Origin: Opitutales bacterium
GTDB taxonomy: Bacteria > Verrucomicrobiota > Verrucomicrobiia > Opitutales > Opitutaceae
DNA length: 45,206 nucleotides
Reading direction: 5' to 3'
Assembly: GCA_018700525.1 (NCBI GenBank)
Contig: JABITN010000261.1
Coordinates: 1-45,206, forward strand
Shown: positions 7,910 to 16,647 of the stretch, one piece after another
How positions within the stretch are numbered: the first letter of the stretch is position 1
Layout of the letters: every line of letters begins with the position of its first letter
The notes under the pieces: generated by a model
The model's input: only the letters and a program-made list of their open reading frames with translations
Told to the model about the DNA's origin: nothing
Databases searched by the model: none
Position numbers and translations under genes: made by a program

Positions 7910-8518
7910 CTAAGGCTGCTTTGGACGAGCGATCTCGAATAGATCCCTCGTTCTCGTATAACCCGCCCGACCATGCATACGTCCAACTGGACGTAGTTGT
8001 TCCGTCAGGATGCGGTTTGTTTCACGATCAACGAATCGATCATCCACCGATCCGTGAACAACTTTACCGAGAATCAATCGATTCCCTCCGATTTCTTGAG
8101 TCGAAATTTCCTGGCACTCCAAATGAACCGGCGACTCCGCGACACGCGGCGGGCCGACTTTCACCGAAGGAGAAGCAGTCAAACCAACCCTGGAAAGCTC
8201 GCTCTCGCCGCGAGCATATTCGAAAGACGTTTGAACCATTTGCTCAGCCAGCTCCTCCGTAACCATATTGATAACAAACTCCCCTCCTCCTCGAATATTG
8301 AATGCCGTATCTTTTGGTCCGCCATCGCTCCGATTTCCAATACCCAACGCAACCATCGCTGGATTGGATCCGAAAACATTGAAAAAGCTAAACGGAGCCG
8401 CGTTCACTTGGCCGGCTTCATTTACTGTAGTCACCCAAGCGATCGGACGCGGCACGATCACCTGGGTTAAAAACGAATATCGCTCTGATGAAGAGACTGC
8501 TTCAAAATCAATTTCCAT
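7910..8518 (-). CDS. flavin reductase-like FMN-binding protein
   Basis: The protein has 202 residues and the flavin_reduct/split-barrel fold of the DIM6/NTAB family. VIVPRPIAWVTTVNEAG is the strongly conserved opening. NAAPFSFFNVFGSNPAM binds the FMN phosphate, and KDTAFNIRGGGEFVINMV follows. The C-terminal RPVGRMHGRAGYTRT is typical of this group. It would bind FMN and could reduce flavin or a small substrate with NAD(P)H. It stands alone, with no partner monooxygenase beside it. Confidence 0.92.
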   Translation of the reverse strand: MEIDFEAVSSSERYSFLTQVIVPRPIAWVTTVNEAGQVNAAPFSFFNVFGSNPAMVALGIGNRSDGGPKDTAFNIRGGGEFVINMVTEELAEQMVQTSFEYARGESELSRVGLTASPSVKVGPPRVAESPVHLECQEISTQEIGGNRLILGKVVHGSVDDRFVDRETNRILTEQLRPVGRMHGRAGYTRTRDLFEIARPKQP

Positions 8519-8579
8519 AAATCGATCTAACTAAAATTTACAGCGAAGCTTCAACCTGAATCGCGCTTACGAAACAACC

Positions 8580-8594
8580 GGTTGAGGCTCAACC
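8580..8594. other. short perfect palindrome between flavin-reductase start and DUF1592 gene end
   Basis: GGTTGAG and CTCAACC flank a single G. The site lies about 60 bp upstream of the flavin reductase start codon, so it could be an operator. The remaining 8519-8778 shows no gene. Chance occurrence is possible. Confidence 0.25.
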
Positions 8595-8778
8595 CAAACT
8601 TGCCTAAACGCAACGAGCCTTCCACCTCAGCTCCCAAGGCCCAACCAGACAACGAGCATGGAACCTTACAATCGAGTCGGGCGAAACAAAGAGTCAGCAG
8701 GCTTCATCTCTTGGTGCCAGCCAACTGGTTTGGAAACGTGAAGGGACAAACCGTTCGAAAGAAGACCTTTAACCGAGC

Positions 8779-11376
8779 CTATTTAGTTCGAAACGCTTCA
8801 CTTTCGACGATCAGATAAACAAGCTCCTGGAGTCCGTTACCTTGGCGATCAAGATCGGCGACGATACGATCGACTTCCGGACGATCTGAATACTCCAATG
8901 TGCGCCCCGTCGAATACGCGAGCATCTTCTCGGTCAAACAACGCGAAAACTGATCTATCCTTTCCGCCAGAATCGCTTTCAACCCTTCAACGTTTTCGAA
9001 AGTCTCTCCATTCGGCAACTGACCCGACGCGTCAACTACCGGCCTCTCACTCCCTCCACGTCGATACCGATCGCGCCAACCGCCTATCGGATCGTAATTC
9101 TCAAGAGCGAACCCCAATGGATCGATTTTCCGATGACATTCGTTACAGGTCTCAACTGTACGGTGCTTCTTAAGTTGATCGCGAATCGTAGTGGCTCCTC
9201 GGATATCAGGCTCAAGTGGTTCTACATCTGGCGGAGGCGGAGAAGGCGGCGTACCGAGAATATTCTCCAACACCCAGATCCCCCGAATCACCGGCGACGT
9301 ATCGATCCCATTCGCGCTTGCCGTCAAAACGCTAGCTTGACCAAGCAATCCCCCACGTCGGGAATCCGGACCTAGCGGAATTTTTCGAAATTCCGACCCT
9401 GTCATTCCCTCGATCCCATACAACCGAGCTAAGCCGCTATCCACGAATGTGAAATCAGCATCCAAGAACCGATCAATAGGCAGATTCTCATCTAGGATAT
9501 TTTGAAAAAACAACTGCGTCTCTCGCTTCATCGAACGCTCCAAACCATCCACGTAATAACTCTCGAAATCCTTCGGACTCGGGGGCATCGACCCGATTTT
9601 GTACAATTCAAGCCAACGTTCCGTAAATTGTTCCGTAAAGGCCCGAGCACGCTCGTCCTTCAGCATTCGAGCCGCTTGTTTTCGTAACGTATTTGTTTTC
9701 CCAAGATCACCGCGTCTCGCAAGCTTCCGTAATTCTTTGTCTGGCTGCGACGACCACAAAAAATAGCTCAACCGAGATGCCAGAGCGTAATCATCCAAAG
9801 TTCCATCCGACTCCTGAAGGAAAAGAAAGCCCGGCGAGCAAAGAGCCGCCCTCAAGCCAATTTTAAGCGCTTCGAATTCGCTCAACCCCGCCTCGTGTTT
9901 CGCTTTGGCAAGTCCCACCAAGGCATTCAGCTCTTCCCTCTCAACTGGCCTACGAAACGCCCGCTCCGAAAAGCGTTTTAGAATTGGCTTAGCGTTAGAA
10001 ACCTTTGGCTCGAAATTGCCAAACAAAGCTCGATAACTCGGCGGCGGCCAACTTTCGAAAAATGGCCCTTCCAGCTCGATCTCGAAAACGCGAATACGCG
10101 GTCCGTGGTAACCTCGATAAAACGCCGCCCACCCATCTCTGGCGTTCATTCGACTCGAGGTTCCTTTCGTATCTAGATTTTCAGGAACAAATGTCGCTAT
10201 TCGTTTCGCCTCTTCCGCGATTTTCCGAGCAACCGATTCCTCAATCGAGTAGGGATAGATGTTATCGCTAGGCAAAAGGTACTCGTCTATGTATTCCTGG
10301 AAACTATCCGGATAATCCATCACCAGAGACTTGCGCAAAGGCTTCACGCGATTGGGTCCATTGGGAAATGTCAACCTCGGCTGAAAGCCGGCGTCCAACC
10401 AAATGCGCGACTCATACCACTTAGCCTCGTCTTCCGATATTACGAATTCCTCCAACGTACGATCGGAAGAGGTACGATTCTCGAGATCGCCATAAGCCGA
10501 CGAACCCGCCACCACCTCCACTCTCAATGGCTCGCTTTTCCGCGTGCCGACATATTTTTCTTCGTAAGGATACTCGCGGTCGATCGCCCGTGCCTTGAAC
10601 CGCAACTCGTAGTACCCGCTACTTGGTACTCCTTTTTCCAGTTTCGACAGCCAAAGATACCCACCTTCGTCCGTTGTATTCTTTCGAATATGCTGAAACT
10701 GACCGTCTACGTCCTTACCATCATGCCGATTAGAGGTCTTGTAGAAAGGCGCCTCAAACTGGTAGCGTTTCACCTGCGGCTTCCCCCCAGCCATGGCAGC
10801 CGCATCGACATACGCCTCCGCCGCATCCAAGTAGCCTTGCAGCAAAAAATCGGACGTCGACAAAGCGGAACCTATATTAACGAATCCTTCCTCCGTTTCA
10901 TCTGGCGGGAAAGTCTCCGTAGGATCGGACAACATAGGCTCTAAACTCAAAAGGTCCCGCACCGTTCGATCATACTCCACACGGTTCAATCGACGAAATA
11001 CCGTTTGTCCGCCCGTGCTCTTCAACGCATCGTAAGCCACGTCCAATTTTTCAGTTACCCAAGCCACTACCTCCAGCCTTTCACTCGAGCCCGGTTGCTT
11101 GGACTTGCTCGGCGGCATTTCCCCCAAATTCAACTGATCGGCTATGTCCTGCCATAACCACATTGATTCCTCGTCTGAGAAATCAACCGCTAAGGTATCG
11201 TAACGGCGATCCCCCTTTTGCTTATCGGGTCCATGGCACTTAATGCAATACGTATCCAAAAAAGGCCTAACGGTTTCTTCGTAGGAGGACGCCGCCCAAA
11301 CGCCCCCAAGAGAGACGAAAGTCGCGCCCAAAATCGAAATCGAGAAACGTATCAACTTCATAATGATGGGATTCAC
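8779..11376 (-). CDS. DUF1592/DUF1588/DUF1585 protein with planctomycete cytochrome c motif
   Basis: The protein has 865 residues. A signal peptide (about residues 6-29) is followed by a PSCyt1-like domain with C44-I-K-C47-H48, a c-type heme site. Next come a DUF1587-like region (TVFRRLNRVEYDRTVRDLL), a carbohydrate-binding-like middle part, DUF1595/DUF1592 (ERAFRRPVEREELNALV, YALASRLSYFLWSSQPD), DUF1588 (RRGGLLGQASVLTASANG) with a second CxxCH at 744-748 (CNECHRKIDPLGFALENYDP), and DUF1585 at the end. The order matches the standard family in Planctomycetota and Verrucomicrobiota, whose function is unproven. It starts with GTG overlapping the upstream stop as GTGA; the ATG at 11361 would start the signal peptide directly and is equally possible. 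It is translated with the DUF1552 gene. Confidence 0.93.
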   Translation of the reverse strand: MNPIIMKLIRFSISILGATFVSLGGVWAASSYEETVRPFLDTYCIKCHGPDKQKGDRRYDTLAVDFSDEESMWLWQDIADQLNLGEMPPSKSKQPGSSERLEVVAWVTEKLDVAYDALKSTGGQTVFRRLNRVEYDRTVRDLLSLEPMLSDPTETFPPDETEEGFVNIGSALSTSDFLLQGYLDAAEAYVDAAAMAGGKPQVKRYQFEAPFYKTSNRHDGKDVDGQFQHIRKNTTDEGGYLWLSKLEKGVPSSGYYELRFKARAIDREYPYEEKYVGTRKSEPLRVEVVAGSSAYGDLENRTSSDRTLEEFVISEDEAKWYESRIWLDAGFQPRLTFPNGPNRVKPLRKSLVMDYPDSFQEYIDEYLLPSDNIYPYSIEESVARKIAEEAKRIATFVPENLDTKGTSSRMNARDGWAAFYRGYHGPRIRVFEIELEGPFFESWPPPSYRALFGNFEPKVSNAKPILKRFSERAFRRPVEREELNALVGLAKAKHEAGLSEFEALKIGLRAALCSPGFLFLQESDGTLDDYALASRLSYFLWSSQPDKELRKLARRGDLGKTNTLRKQAARMLKDERARAFTEQFTERWLELYKIGSMPPSPKDFESYYVDGLERSMKRETQLFFQNILDENLPIDRFLDADFTFVDSGLARLYGIEGMTGSEFRKIPLGPDSRRGGLLGQASVLTASANGIDTSPVIRGIWVLENILGTPPSPPPPDVEPLEPDIRGATTIRDQLKKHRTVETCNECHRKIDPLGFALENYDPIGGWRDRYRRGGSERPVVDASGQLPNGETFENVEGLKAILAERIDQFSRCLTEKMLAYSTGRTLEYSDRPEVDRIVADLDRQGNGLQELVYLIVESEAFRTK

Positions 11377-12677
11377 GCTATTTTCAATCCACTCAAGGTT
11401 GAGCTTCCTCGATTAAATTGGTCCACTTCCAATCCAAAACGCTGCAACATTGACACGTACAAATTACATAAGGGCTCTCGGCGATGTTTCTCCCCTGGCA
11501 AGACCTTGTGCTCGCCATGACTGAATCCGCCTCCAGCCAATAGGACCGGTAAGTTTTTATTTGAATGGGAACTACCATTACCCATTCCACTGCCGAACAA
11601 CACCATCGTGCGATCAAGCAAACTCTGTCCATCGGGCTCTTGAACGGATTTCAAGCGATCCAGAAAGCGACTCAATTGCTTCACTTGAAATTGCTCGATC
11701 ACCATCAATCCGCGTCTCAGTTTCTCCGCTTTTCCATGGTGGGAAAAACCATGATAACTGCCAATTAAACCGAGATCGCTCGTATCGATAGATCCGGGAA
11801 TTCCGACCGATGCCACGCGAGTCGAATCAGTTTCTAAAGCCAAAGCCAACAAATCATAGAAAACCGGCAAACTATGGGTAAACGCCCCTTCTATCGGTTC
11901 ATCGATATCAACATTAGGCTTCGGTTTATCGAGCCATTCCCGAGACATCCCAAGCTTCTTCTCGATCTCCCGAACCGAATTCAAATATTCGTCCAACTTC
12001 TCTTGGTCAGCCTTTCCCAATTGGCGACTCAAGATCTTCGCATGGCTATTCACCGCATCCAAAATGCTCTCATTGATATCGTACGCATCGGCCCGCTTAG
12101 CACGTAGCGATGGAGCATCTTCTACAAACAAAGCCCGAAACAAATCGCGTGTCTTGCTCACCGGCGGAACATTCACCCCATTGCGAGTCCAGGAAAGCCG
12201 GCAATTCAAATCCCCGCTAGCCTCGCCAGGGCTGACCACTAATGACGAGAAACGCGTTCGAGCCCCGACAAATTCCGCAGCCCGTTGATCCACCGAAATA
12301 TTCCCTTCCGGCCAATCGGAAGCATCCTGATCCTTAATTCCGCTCAAAAAAGAATGCACCGCACTGTGGCCTCCGCCTACATCGTGATCCAGATTGGAAA
12401 AAATAGAGAAATTGTCGCGATGCCTCGTAAGCGGCTCCAACACCTCCGGCATTCGATAACCGCTTCCCTCGCCTTTCGGGAAAAAAGTGTCTGGCATCAA
12501 GCCCAAAGGATTTCCCACGCACACCATTCGTATCGGCGAGCCCACACCGCTACTCCGAGCCGCTTCGCCAACTGCCGCTCGGGCAATTGGCCCCATTGCT
12601 TCCAAAAATGGCAAAGCCATCGTAACTCCGGCGCCTCTTAAAAACGTACGACGATCCATATGCTTAAACGAGCTCAT
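11373..12677 (-). CDS. DUF1552 exported protein
   Basis: The protein has about 434 residues from the ATG at 12677. The N-terminus MDRRTFLRGAGVTMALPFLE is a Tat signal. The body is one DUF1552 domain: RMVCVGNPLGLMPDTFFP, GGGHSAVHSFLSG, SSLVVSPGEA, LNSVREIEKKL, YHGFSHHGK and a C-terminal FGSGMGNGSSHSNKNLPVL. This resembles the alkaline-phosphatase-like DUF1501 relatives. DUF1552 genes are nearly always paired with DUF1592 genes, as here, with stop and start overlapping. The likely role is an exported two-protein oxidative or degradative unit, which is inference. The upstream GTG/TTG extension to 12743 is not used because it would bury the Tat signal. Confidence 0.93.
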   Translation of the reverse strand: MSSFKHMDRRTFLRGAGVTMALPFLEAMGPIARAAVGEAARSSGVGSPIRMVCVGNPLGLMPDTFFPKGEGSGYRMPEVLEPLTRHRDNFSIFSNLDHDVGGGHSAVHSFLSGIKDQDASDWPEGNISVDQRAAEFVGARTRFSSLVVSPGEASGDLNCRLSWTRNGVNVPPVSKTRDLFRALFVEDAPSLRAKRADAYDINESILDAVNSHAKILSRQLGKADQEKLDEYLNSVREIEKKLGMSREWLDKPKPNVDIDEPIEGAFTHSLPVFYDLLALALETDSTRVASVGIPGSIDTSDLGLIGSYHGFSHHGKAEKLRRGLMVIEQFQVKQLSRFLDRLKSVQEPDGQSLLDRTMVLFGSGMGNGSSHSNKNLPVLLAGGGFSHGEHKVLPGEKHRREPLCNLYVSMLQRFGLEVDQFNRGSSTLSGLKIA

Positions 12678-12891
12678 ACGCGGTCTTTCTCTGCAGGGGT
12701 AATCATTTCGAATCAGCAAGATCCAAAACAACAAAAGTTGCAACCAATCCTACACGCATGTTACCAAGCCACCCCACTTTTTGGACAGGAAAGTTGCTGC
12801 CGATCTCCGAGCAGCCGATCTTGATGCTCTATGATCGCCCGGCCTAAACCATCTTAGTAGTGTAACGAAGTGAGCTCGGCCGTCGAAAACC
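12678..12891. other. intergenic region between LptF/G gene end and DUF1552 gene start
   Basis: No gene is visible. A stretch at about 12833-12886 contains GTAGTGTAACGAAGTGAGC followed by CTCGGCCG. It looks like an interspersed extragenic repeat, but no second copy is present in the window. Confidence 0.25.
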
Positions 12892-14085
12892 CTATGCCCT
12901 AGCCGTTTCCAGCCCCGCGGGAACGTCTTTCGATTTCTTTCCCCGGTCGGCTCGATAGAACAGCCAGCATCCAATTCCTTGATACAAAATATTCGGAATC
13001 CAAAATAGCAAATCAGGACGATATTGATGCAGTCCATCCATCCAGCTAATTGCCGCCATCATAAAGTAGTAAGCCAAAGCCAAACCCATCGCCAAAAACA
13101 AATTAGCCGACGTTTCTTTACGCGAAACCCTTACCCCCAATGGCACTCCGATCAAAGCGAACGAAAGCACCGAAAAACCCATGGCGAACTTTTCGTGAAA
13201 CGCCATTTTGGCTTTGTGATAAACAATCTCCGCCTCTTCCTGCTGCTCAGGAGTCCCTGTCTCCATCAGAACCAAGGCATCCAATTCCACGGTTTGCAGC
13301 TCTTTAAATGTCATCCATTTCAGTTTCTTCTGAAACGTTACTCGCCCGAAAATCTTATCGAGAGACAAAACAAAGCTCGTCGTATCGAATGACAAAGTCC
13401 CACGAATCTTCTTAAAATTCTCCGGATCCTCCGGATCGCGAACTTCGATCGTCCCCCGGTAAGGAATCAAGATAAGCGTATTCTCACCCTGATTATAACG
13501 AACCTCTCCCGACTCGGCCCGAATAAAACGCTTGGCTCGATTCTGTTCATCCAATTCCCAAATCCAAAGGTCATTCAGCTCAGCCCCATCTTTATCGCCG
13601 ACGTAAATAACCAACCCGGAAAACCCCTTTACGAAGGTCTTTTCCTGGATAAAACGCAACGGGTCTTTCTGGATAATAGACTCCTTCTCTTGGCGAAATG
13701 CCGCTGTCGCTCTCGGCCCATAGTAAAAATTCATGACAAGCGAGGCCACAGTTCCCAGTATCGACAAAACAACGACCGAACTAGCCAGGCGAAAAATCCC
13801 TACCCCTGAGGCCCTGAACGCAGTCACTTCGTTCTGTGCCGACAATCGCCCCATGGTGAGCAAAATTCCCGTCAACAACCCCACCGGCAAAGCGTAGACT
13901 AGCAGATCCGGAATCATCAACTGAACCAGTTGGAAGAATACCGAAATCGTTAGATGACCGTTAGCCGCCATGTCCAACATATCCTTGATAATCCTTCCCG
14001 CCAGAAGGAGAAACGCAAACATAGCGACCGCGCCCAAACTGGTTCCCAAAGCACCTCGCAGAATATATCGATGGATCAAATTCAC
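12892..14085 (-). CDS. LptF/LptG-family LPS export permease
   Basis: The protein has 397 residues. The N-terminus (NLIHRYILRGALGTSLGAV) opens the YjgP/YjgQ domain. Three membrane segments precede a large periplasmic beta-jellyroll region (about 120-290), and three follow it. LLVYALPVGLLTGILLTMGRLSAQNEVTAFRASG is the conserved coupling region that contacts the LptB ATPase. In the LptB2FG complex these permeases extract LPS and pass it to LptC/LptA. Only one permease gene is here, so F or G cannot be decided. The start is GTG. The gene is divergent from rlmN with 136 bases between. Confidence 0.93.
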   Translation of the reverse strand: MNLIHRYILRGALGTSLGAVAMFAFLLLAGRIIKDMLDMAANGHLTISVFFQLVQLMIPDLLVYALPVGLLTGILLTMGRLSAQNEVTAFRASGVGIFRLASSVVVLSILGTVASLVMNFYYGPRATAAFRQEKESIIQKDPLRFIQEKTFVKGFSGLVIYVGDKDGAELNDLWIWELDEQNRAKRFIRAESGEVRYNQGENTLILIPYRGTIEVRDPEDPENFKKIRGTLSFDTTSFVLSLDKIFGRVTFQKKLKWMTFKELQTVELDALVLMETGTPEQQEEAEIVYHKAKMAFHEKFAMGFSVLSFALIGVPLGVRVSRKETSANLFLAMGLALAYYFMMAAISWMDGLHQYRPDLLFWIPNILYQGIGCWLFYRADRGKKSKDVPAGLETARA

Positions 14086-14221
14086 TTACCCGTTTAAGAC
14101 ATGCGTGACAGCTGACTTGTTCAAGCTAGAACTCACAGTAGATACCCTCCCCATAACCGAAAAGACTAGCCACTCGACATTCTCGTCTGTCCTCTCAACA
14201 TTCCCCGCCTTAACCATTTCG

Positions 14222-15322
14222 ATGAAATACATTCCGGAAAAGAAGCCGATCTACGGCGAATCCCTCGAGTCGCTGCAAGCGTATCTCGAGCAGATCGGCC
14301 AACCCAAATTCCGCGCCAAACAGATTCTCGATTGGCTCTACAAAAAGCGGGCTCGCTCCTGGGACGCCATGAGCAACCTACCAAAACCGCTTCGCGAACA
14401 GCTGGAAATCGAATTCGAGATTGCGCCAACCAAACGCTTACTCGCCAAAGAATCAGCCGACGAAACTGAAAAACTCCTTCTCGAGATGGGCGATCGCTCC
14501 CTCGTCGAAACCGTCGTCATTCGCGCCCCCCAGGTCGGCGTAGGCCAGCAAAACTCTCGCAAAACCATCTGCATATCCACCCAAGTCGGCTGTGCCTATG
14601 GCTGCAAATTCTGCGCCTCCGGACTCGCCGGATGGAAACGCGACCTCAGCGTGGGCGAAATCGTATCCCAACTCATACATGTCTGCCACCTGGAAGACGC
14701 CACCACGGTTCGGGCCAAAGAAGAAATTGCTTCGTTTGACAACATCGTCGTCATGGGAATGGGGGAACCCATGGCCAACTATAAAAACCTACTCCCCGCC
14801 CTCCGTATCCTCAACGCACCTTGGGGACTCAATTTTGGAGCCCGGCGTATTACAATATCTACCTCAGGCATCGTCCCGAAAATCCTAGAACTCGCCGACG
14901 AACCCGAACAGTTCCGCCTCGCAGTCAGCCTTCACGGCGCCACCAACGAAGTACGCGAACAGATCATGCCCATCAACAAACGCTACCCTCTAGAGGAGCT
15001 CATCCCCGCAATTCGCCGCTACGGGCAGACCAAGGGACGCATGATCACTCTCGAATTCATCCTCATCGAAGCGATCAACGACACCTTTGAACAAGCCGAA
15101 ACCCTAATCCGGATCGCCCTCGACCTCAACGCCCACGTAAACCTGATTCCCTACAATACAGTCCCTGGGCTTGACTGGAAACGTCCAAGTATCACCCGCC
15201 AAGACAGCTTCTACAATCGCCTTAAACGCGAAGGCGTCAGCGCCACCATTCGCCGCGAGAAAGGCCACGACATCGCCGCCGCATGCGGACAACTAAAGCT
15301 CAAAACCGAACAGAAAGAGTAA
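14222..15322 (+). CDS. rlmN: 23S rRNA (adenine2503-C2)/tRNA(adenine37-C2) methyltransferase RlmN
   Basis: The protein has 366 residues, a normal length. It is a radical-SAM enzyme that methylates C2 of A2503 in 23S rRNA and of A37 in some tRNAs. The cluster motif is C124-AYG-C128-KF-C131. The methyl-transfer cysteines are C117 (TICIST) and C355 (AAACGQL), which match C118 and C355 of the E. coli enzyme. GMGEPMANY and ISTSGIVP are the SAM-binding signatures. The start at 14222 (MKYIPEKKPIYG) is chosen because upstream in-frame sequence overlaps the divergent lptF/G start and has no homology. No Shine-Dalgarno sequence is present. Confidence 0.96.
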   Translation: MKYIPEKKPIYGESLESLQAYLEQIGQPKFRAKQILDWLYKKRARSWDAMSNLPKPLREQLEIEFEIAPTKRLLAKESADETEKLLLEMGDRSLVETVVIRAPQVGVGQQNSRKTICISTQVGCAYGCKFCASGLAGWKRDLSVGEIVSQLIHVCHLEDATTVRAKEEIASFDNIVVMGMGEPMANYKNLLPALRILNAPWGLNFGARRITISTSGIVPKILELADEPEQFRLAVSLHGATNEVREQIMPINKRYPLEELIPAIRRYGQTKGRMITLEFILIEAINDTFEQAETLIRIALDLNAHVNLIPYNTVPGLDWKRPSITRQDSFYNRLKREGVSATIRREKGHDIAAACGQLKLKTEQKE

Positions 15323-15368
15323 TATCTGCGTAACGCACTTTAACGTTGCATTCAGTGATGCGTTTTAC

Positions 15369-15396
15369 ATATCAATAAATTCGCATATGTTGATAT
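15369..15396. promoter_or_regulatory. inverted repeat directly upstream of metF (candidate operator)
   Basis: ATATCAA at 15369-15375 is mirrored by TTGATAT at 15390-15396, with a 14-bp spacer, ending one base before the metF ATG. The position overlaps the expected leader or promoter and leaves no room for a Shine-Dalgarno sequence. Methionine-pathway repressors of the ArsR type (SahR-like) bind AT-rich inverted repeats, so this is a possible site. That link is inference. Confidence 0.5.
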
Positions 15397-15397
15397 C

Positions 15398-16276
15398 ATG
15401 TTAAAACAACAACCCATTACCGAACTTCTAGCGCGTAGCCAACCCCTACTGTCCGTCGAATTCTTTCCGCCAAAATCCCCTGAATCCGTCGACGGACTCG
15501 TTAGAGCCGCAAATCGAATTTCCGAATCCAAGCCCGATTTCATTTCCGTAACCTACGGAGCAGGCGGCAGCACCCGCGACCTTTCGGCCACCGTAAGCCG
15601 TCGTATGAAAGACGAAGTTGGCCTTCAAGTGATGCCCCATTTCACTTGCGTCGGGTCGACCCGCGAAGAACTGGGCGAGATCGTCGACGAGTTCTACAAC
15701 GAAGGCTACCGCAACATCATGGCATTGCGCGGCGACCCCACAAAGGGGCACGATACCTTCCAAGTTACCGAAGGCGGATTCGCCTATGCCTCCGACCTCG
15801 TGGCCTTCATCAAAGAACGCCACCCCGACATGTGTCTCGGCATCGCTGGCTACCCAGAGAAGCACCCAGAAGCCCCTTCGCTCGACACCGACCTTAATGC
15901 CCTCAAGATTAAGGCCGACTCTGGCGGGTCTTTTATTACAACTCAGCTCTTCTTCGATAACGAAGCCTACTTTCGGTTCGTCGACCAAGTCCGCGATCGC
16001 GGAATCGAGTTGCCGATCATTCCAGGCATCATGCCCGTGCTCTCCCTCAAGCAAATCATACGCATCACTCAACTCTGCCAATCCCAACTGCCGAAAAGGC
16101 TTGAATTAGCTCTTCGTCAAGTTGAAGACGATCCCAACGCAGTACGCAGTATCGGAGTCGAATGGGCCCAACGCCAGATCGCGGAATTGATCGAACAAGG
16201 AGCCGACGGCGTCCACATCTACGCCCTTAACAAAGTCAAATCTGCAATCGAGCTGATCAACGCAGCCCGAGGATAA
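15398..16276 (+). CDS. metF: 5,10-methylenetetrahydrofolate reductase MetF
   Basis: The protein has 292 residues, typical of the short bacterial type. It reduces 5,10-methylene-THF to 5-methyl-THF with FAD, feeding methionine synthesis. E21 in LLSVEFFPPK is the catalytic glutamate, and D113 in MALRGDPTKG matches the FAD-tuning aspartate. SVTYGAGGSTR, GIAGYPEKHPEAPS, DSGGSFITTQLFFDN and PIIPGIMPVLS are all family signatures. No SAM-binding regulatory domain is present, as usual for bacteria. It follows rlmN with 75 bases between and has its own candidate operator. Confidence 0.96.
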   Translation: MLKQQPITELLARSQPLLSVEFFPPKSPESVDGLVRAANRISESKPDFISVTYGAGGSTRDLSATVSRRMKDEVGLQVMPHFTCVGSTREELGEIVDEFYNEGYRNIMALRGDPTKGHDTFQVTEGGFAYASDLVAFIKERHPDMCLGIAGYPEKHPEAPSLDTDLNALKIKADSGGSFITTQLFFDNEAYFRFVDQVRDRGIELPIIPGIMPVLSLKQIIRITQLCQSQLPKRLELALRQVEDDPNAVRSIGVEWAQRQIAELIEQGADGVHIYALNKVKSAIELINAARG

Positions 16277-16337
16277 AGCGTTTAACCAAAATAATAGTAG
16301 GGCTGGCGCTTGAGCCACGCCCAGAAGTCAAAGGAGG

Positions 16338-16592
16338 ACTTTTTATCATAGTACGGCCCAAGCCTCGGCCCCACAGTGGCTTATCTACCGGTTTCTTAAT
16401 CCACCCAAAACCTTCCTTGGCAACTCAGGAGGCGCCTTTATAGACCAGATGTCATCGCCCCTCGGGATCGCAACTATAGAACTAGACGATGGAACCACCC
16501 CAAAAGGTTTCTGCTGCGAACAATGGGCTACGAATGGAGCAGAAGAAATCACCCAACTTGGCAGCTGGCGAACGTTTGTCGAAACGTTCTAA
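16338..16592 (+). pseudogene. remnant of an allophanate-hydrolase C-terminal (AtzF-like) domain
   Basis: An open frame without a suitable start codon reads STAQASAPQWLIYRFLNPPK, then GGAFIDQMSSPLGIATIELD, then GFCCEQWATNGAEEITQLGS and WRTFVETF before TAA at 16590-16592. The PLGIATIEL, KGFCCE and GAEEIT..GSWR elements match the gamma-glutamylcyclotransferase-like C-terminal domain of AtzF and its stand-alone relatives. The N-terminus is missing, and the segment between GGAFI and SSPLG is shorter than in intact domains. It is a decayed gene, not covered by any long ORF. No urea or biuret genes are nearby. Confidence 0.6.
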
Positions 16593-16647
16593 AAGACTAC
16601 CTAACGGATTGATTGAATAGCTTCTAATCTAGCGATCCTCAATCGAC

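Noticed and set aside
13970-14221. 85-residue N-terminal extension of rlmN
   Set aside because: It overlaps the divergent lptF/G start and has no RlmN homology; the ATG at 14222 fits the family.
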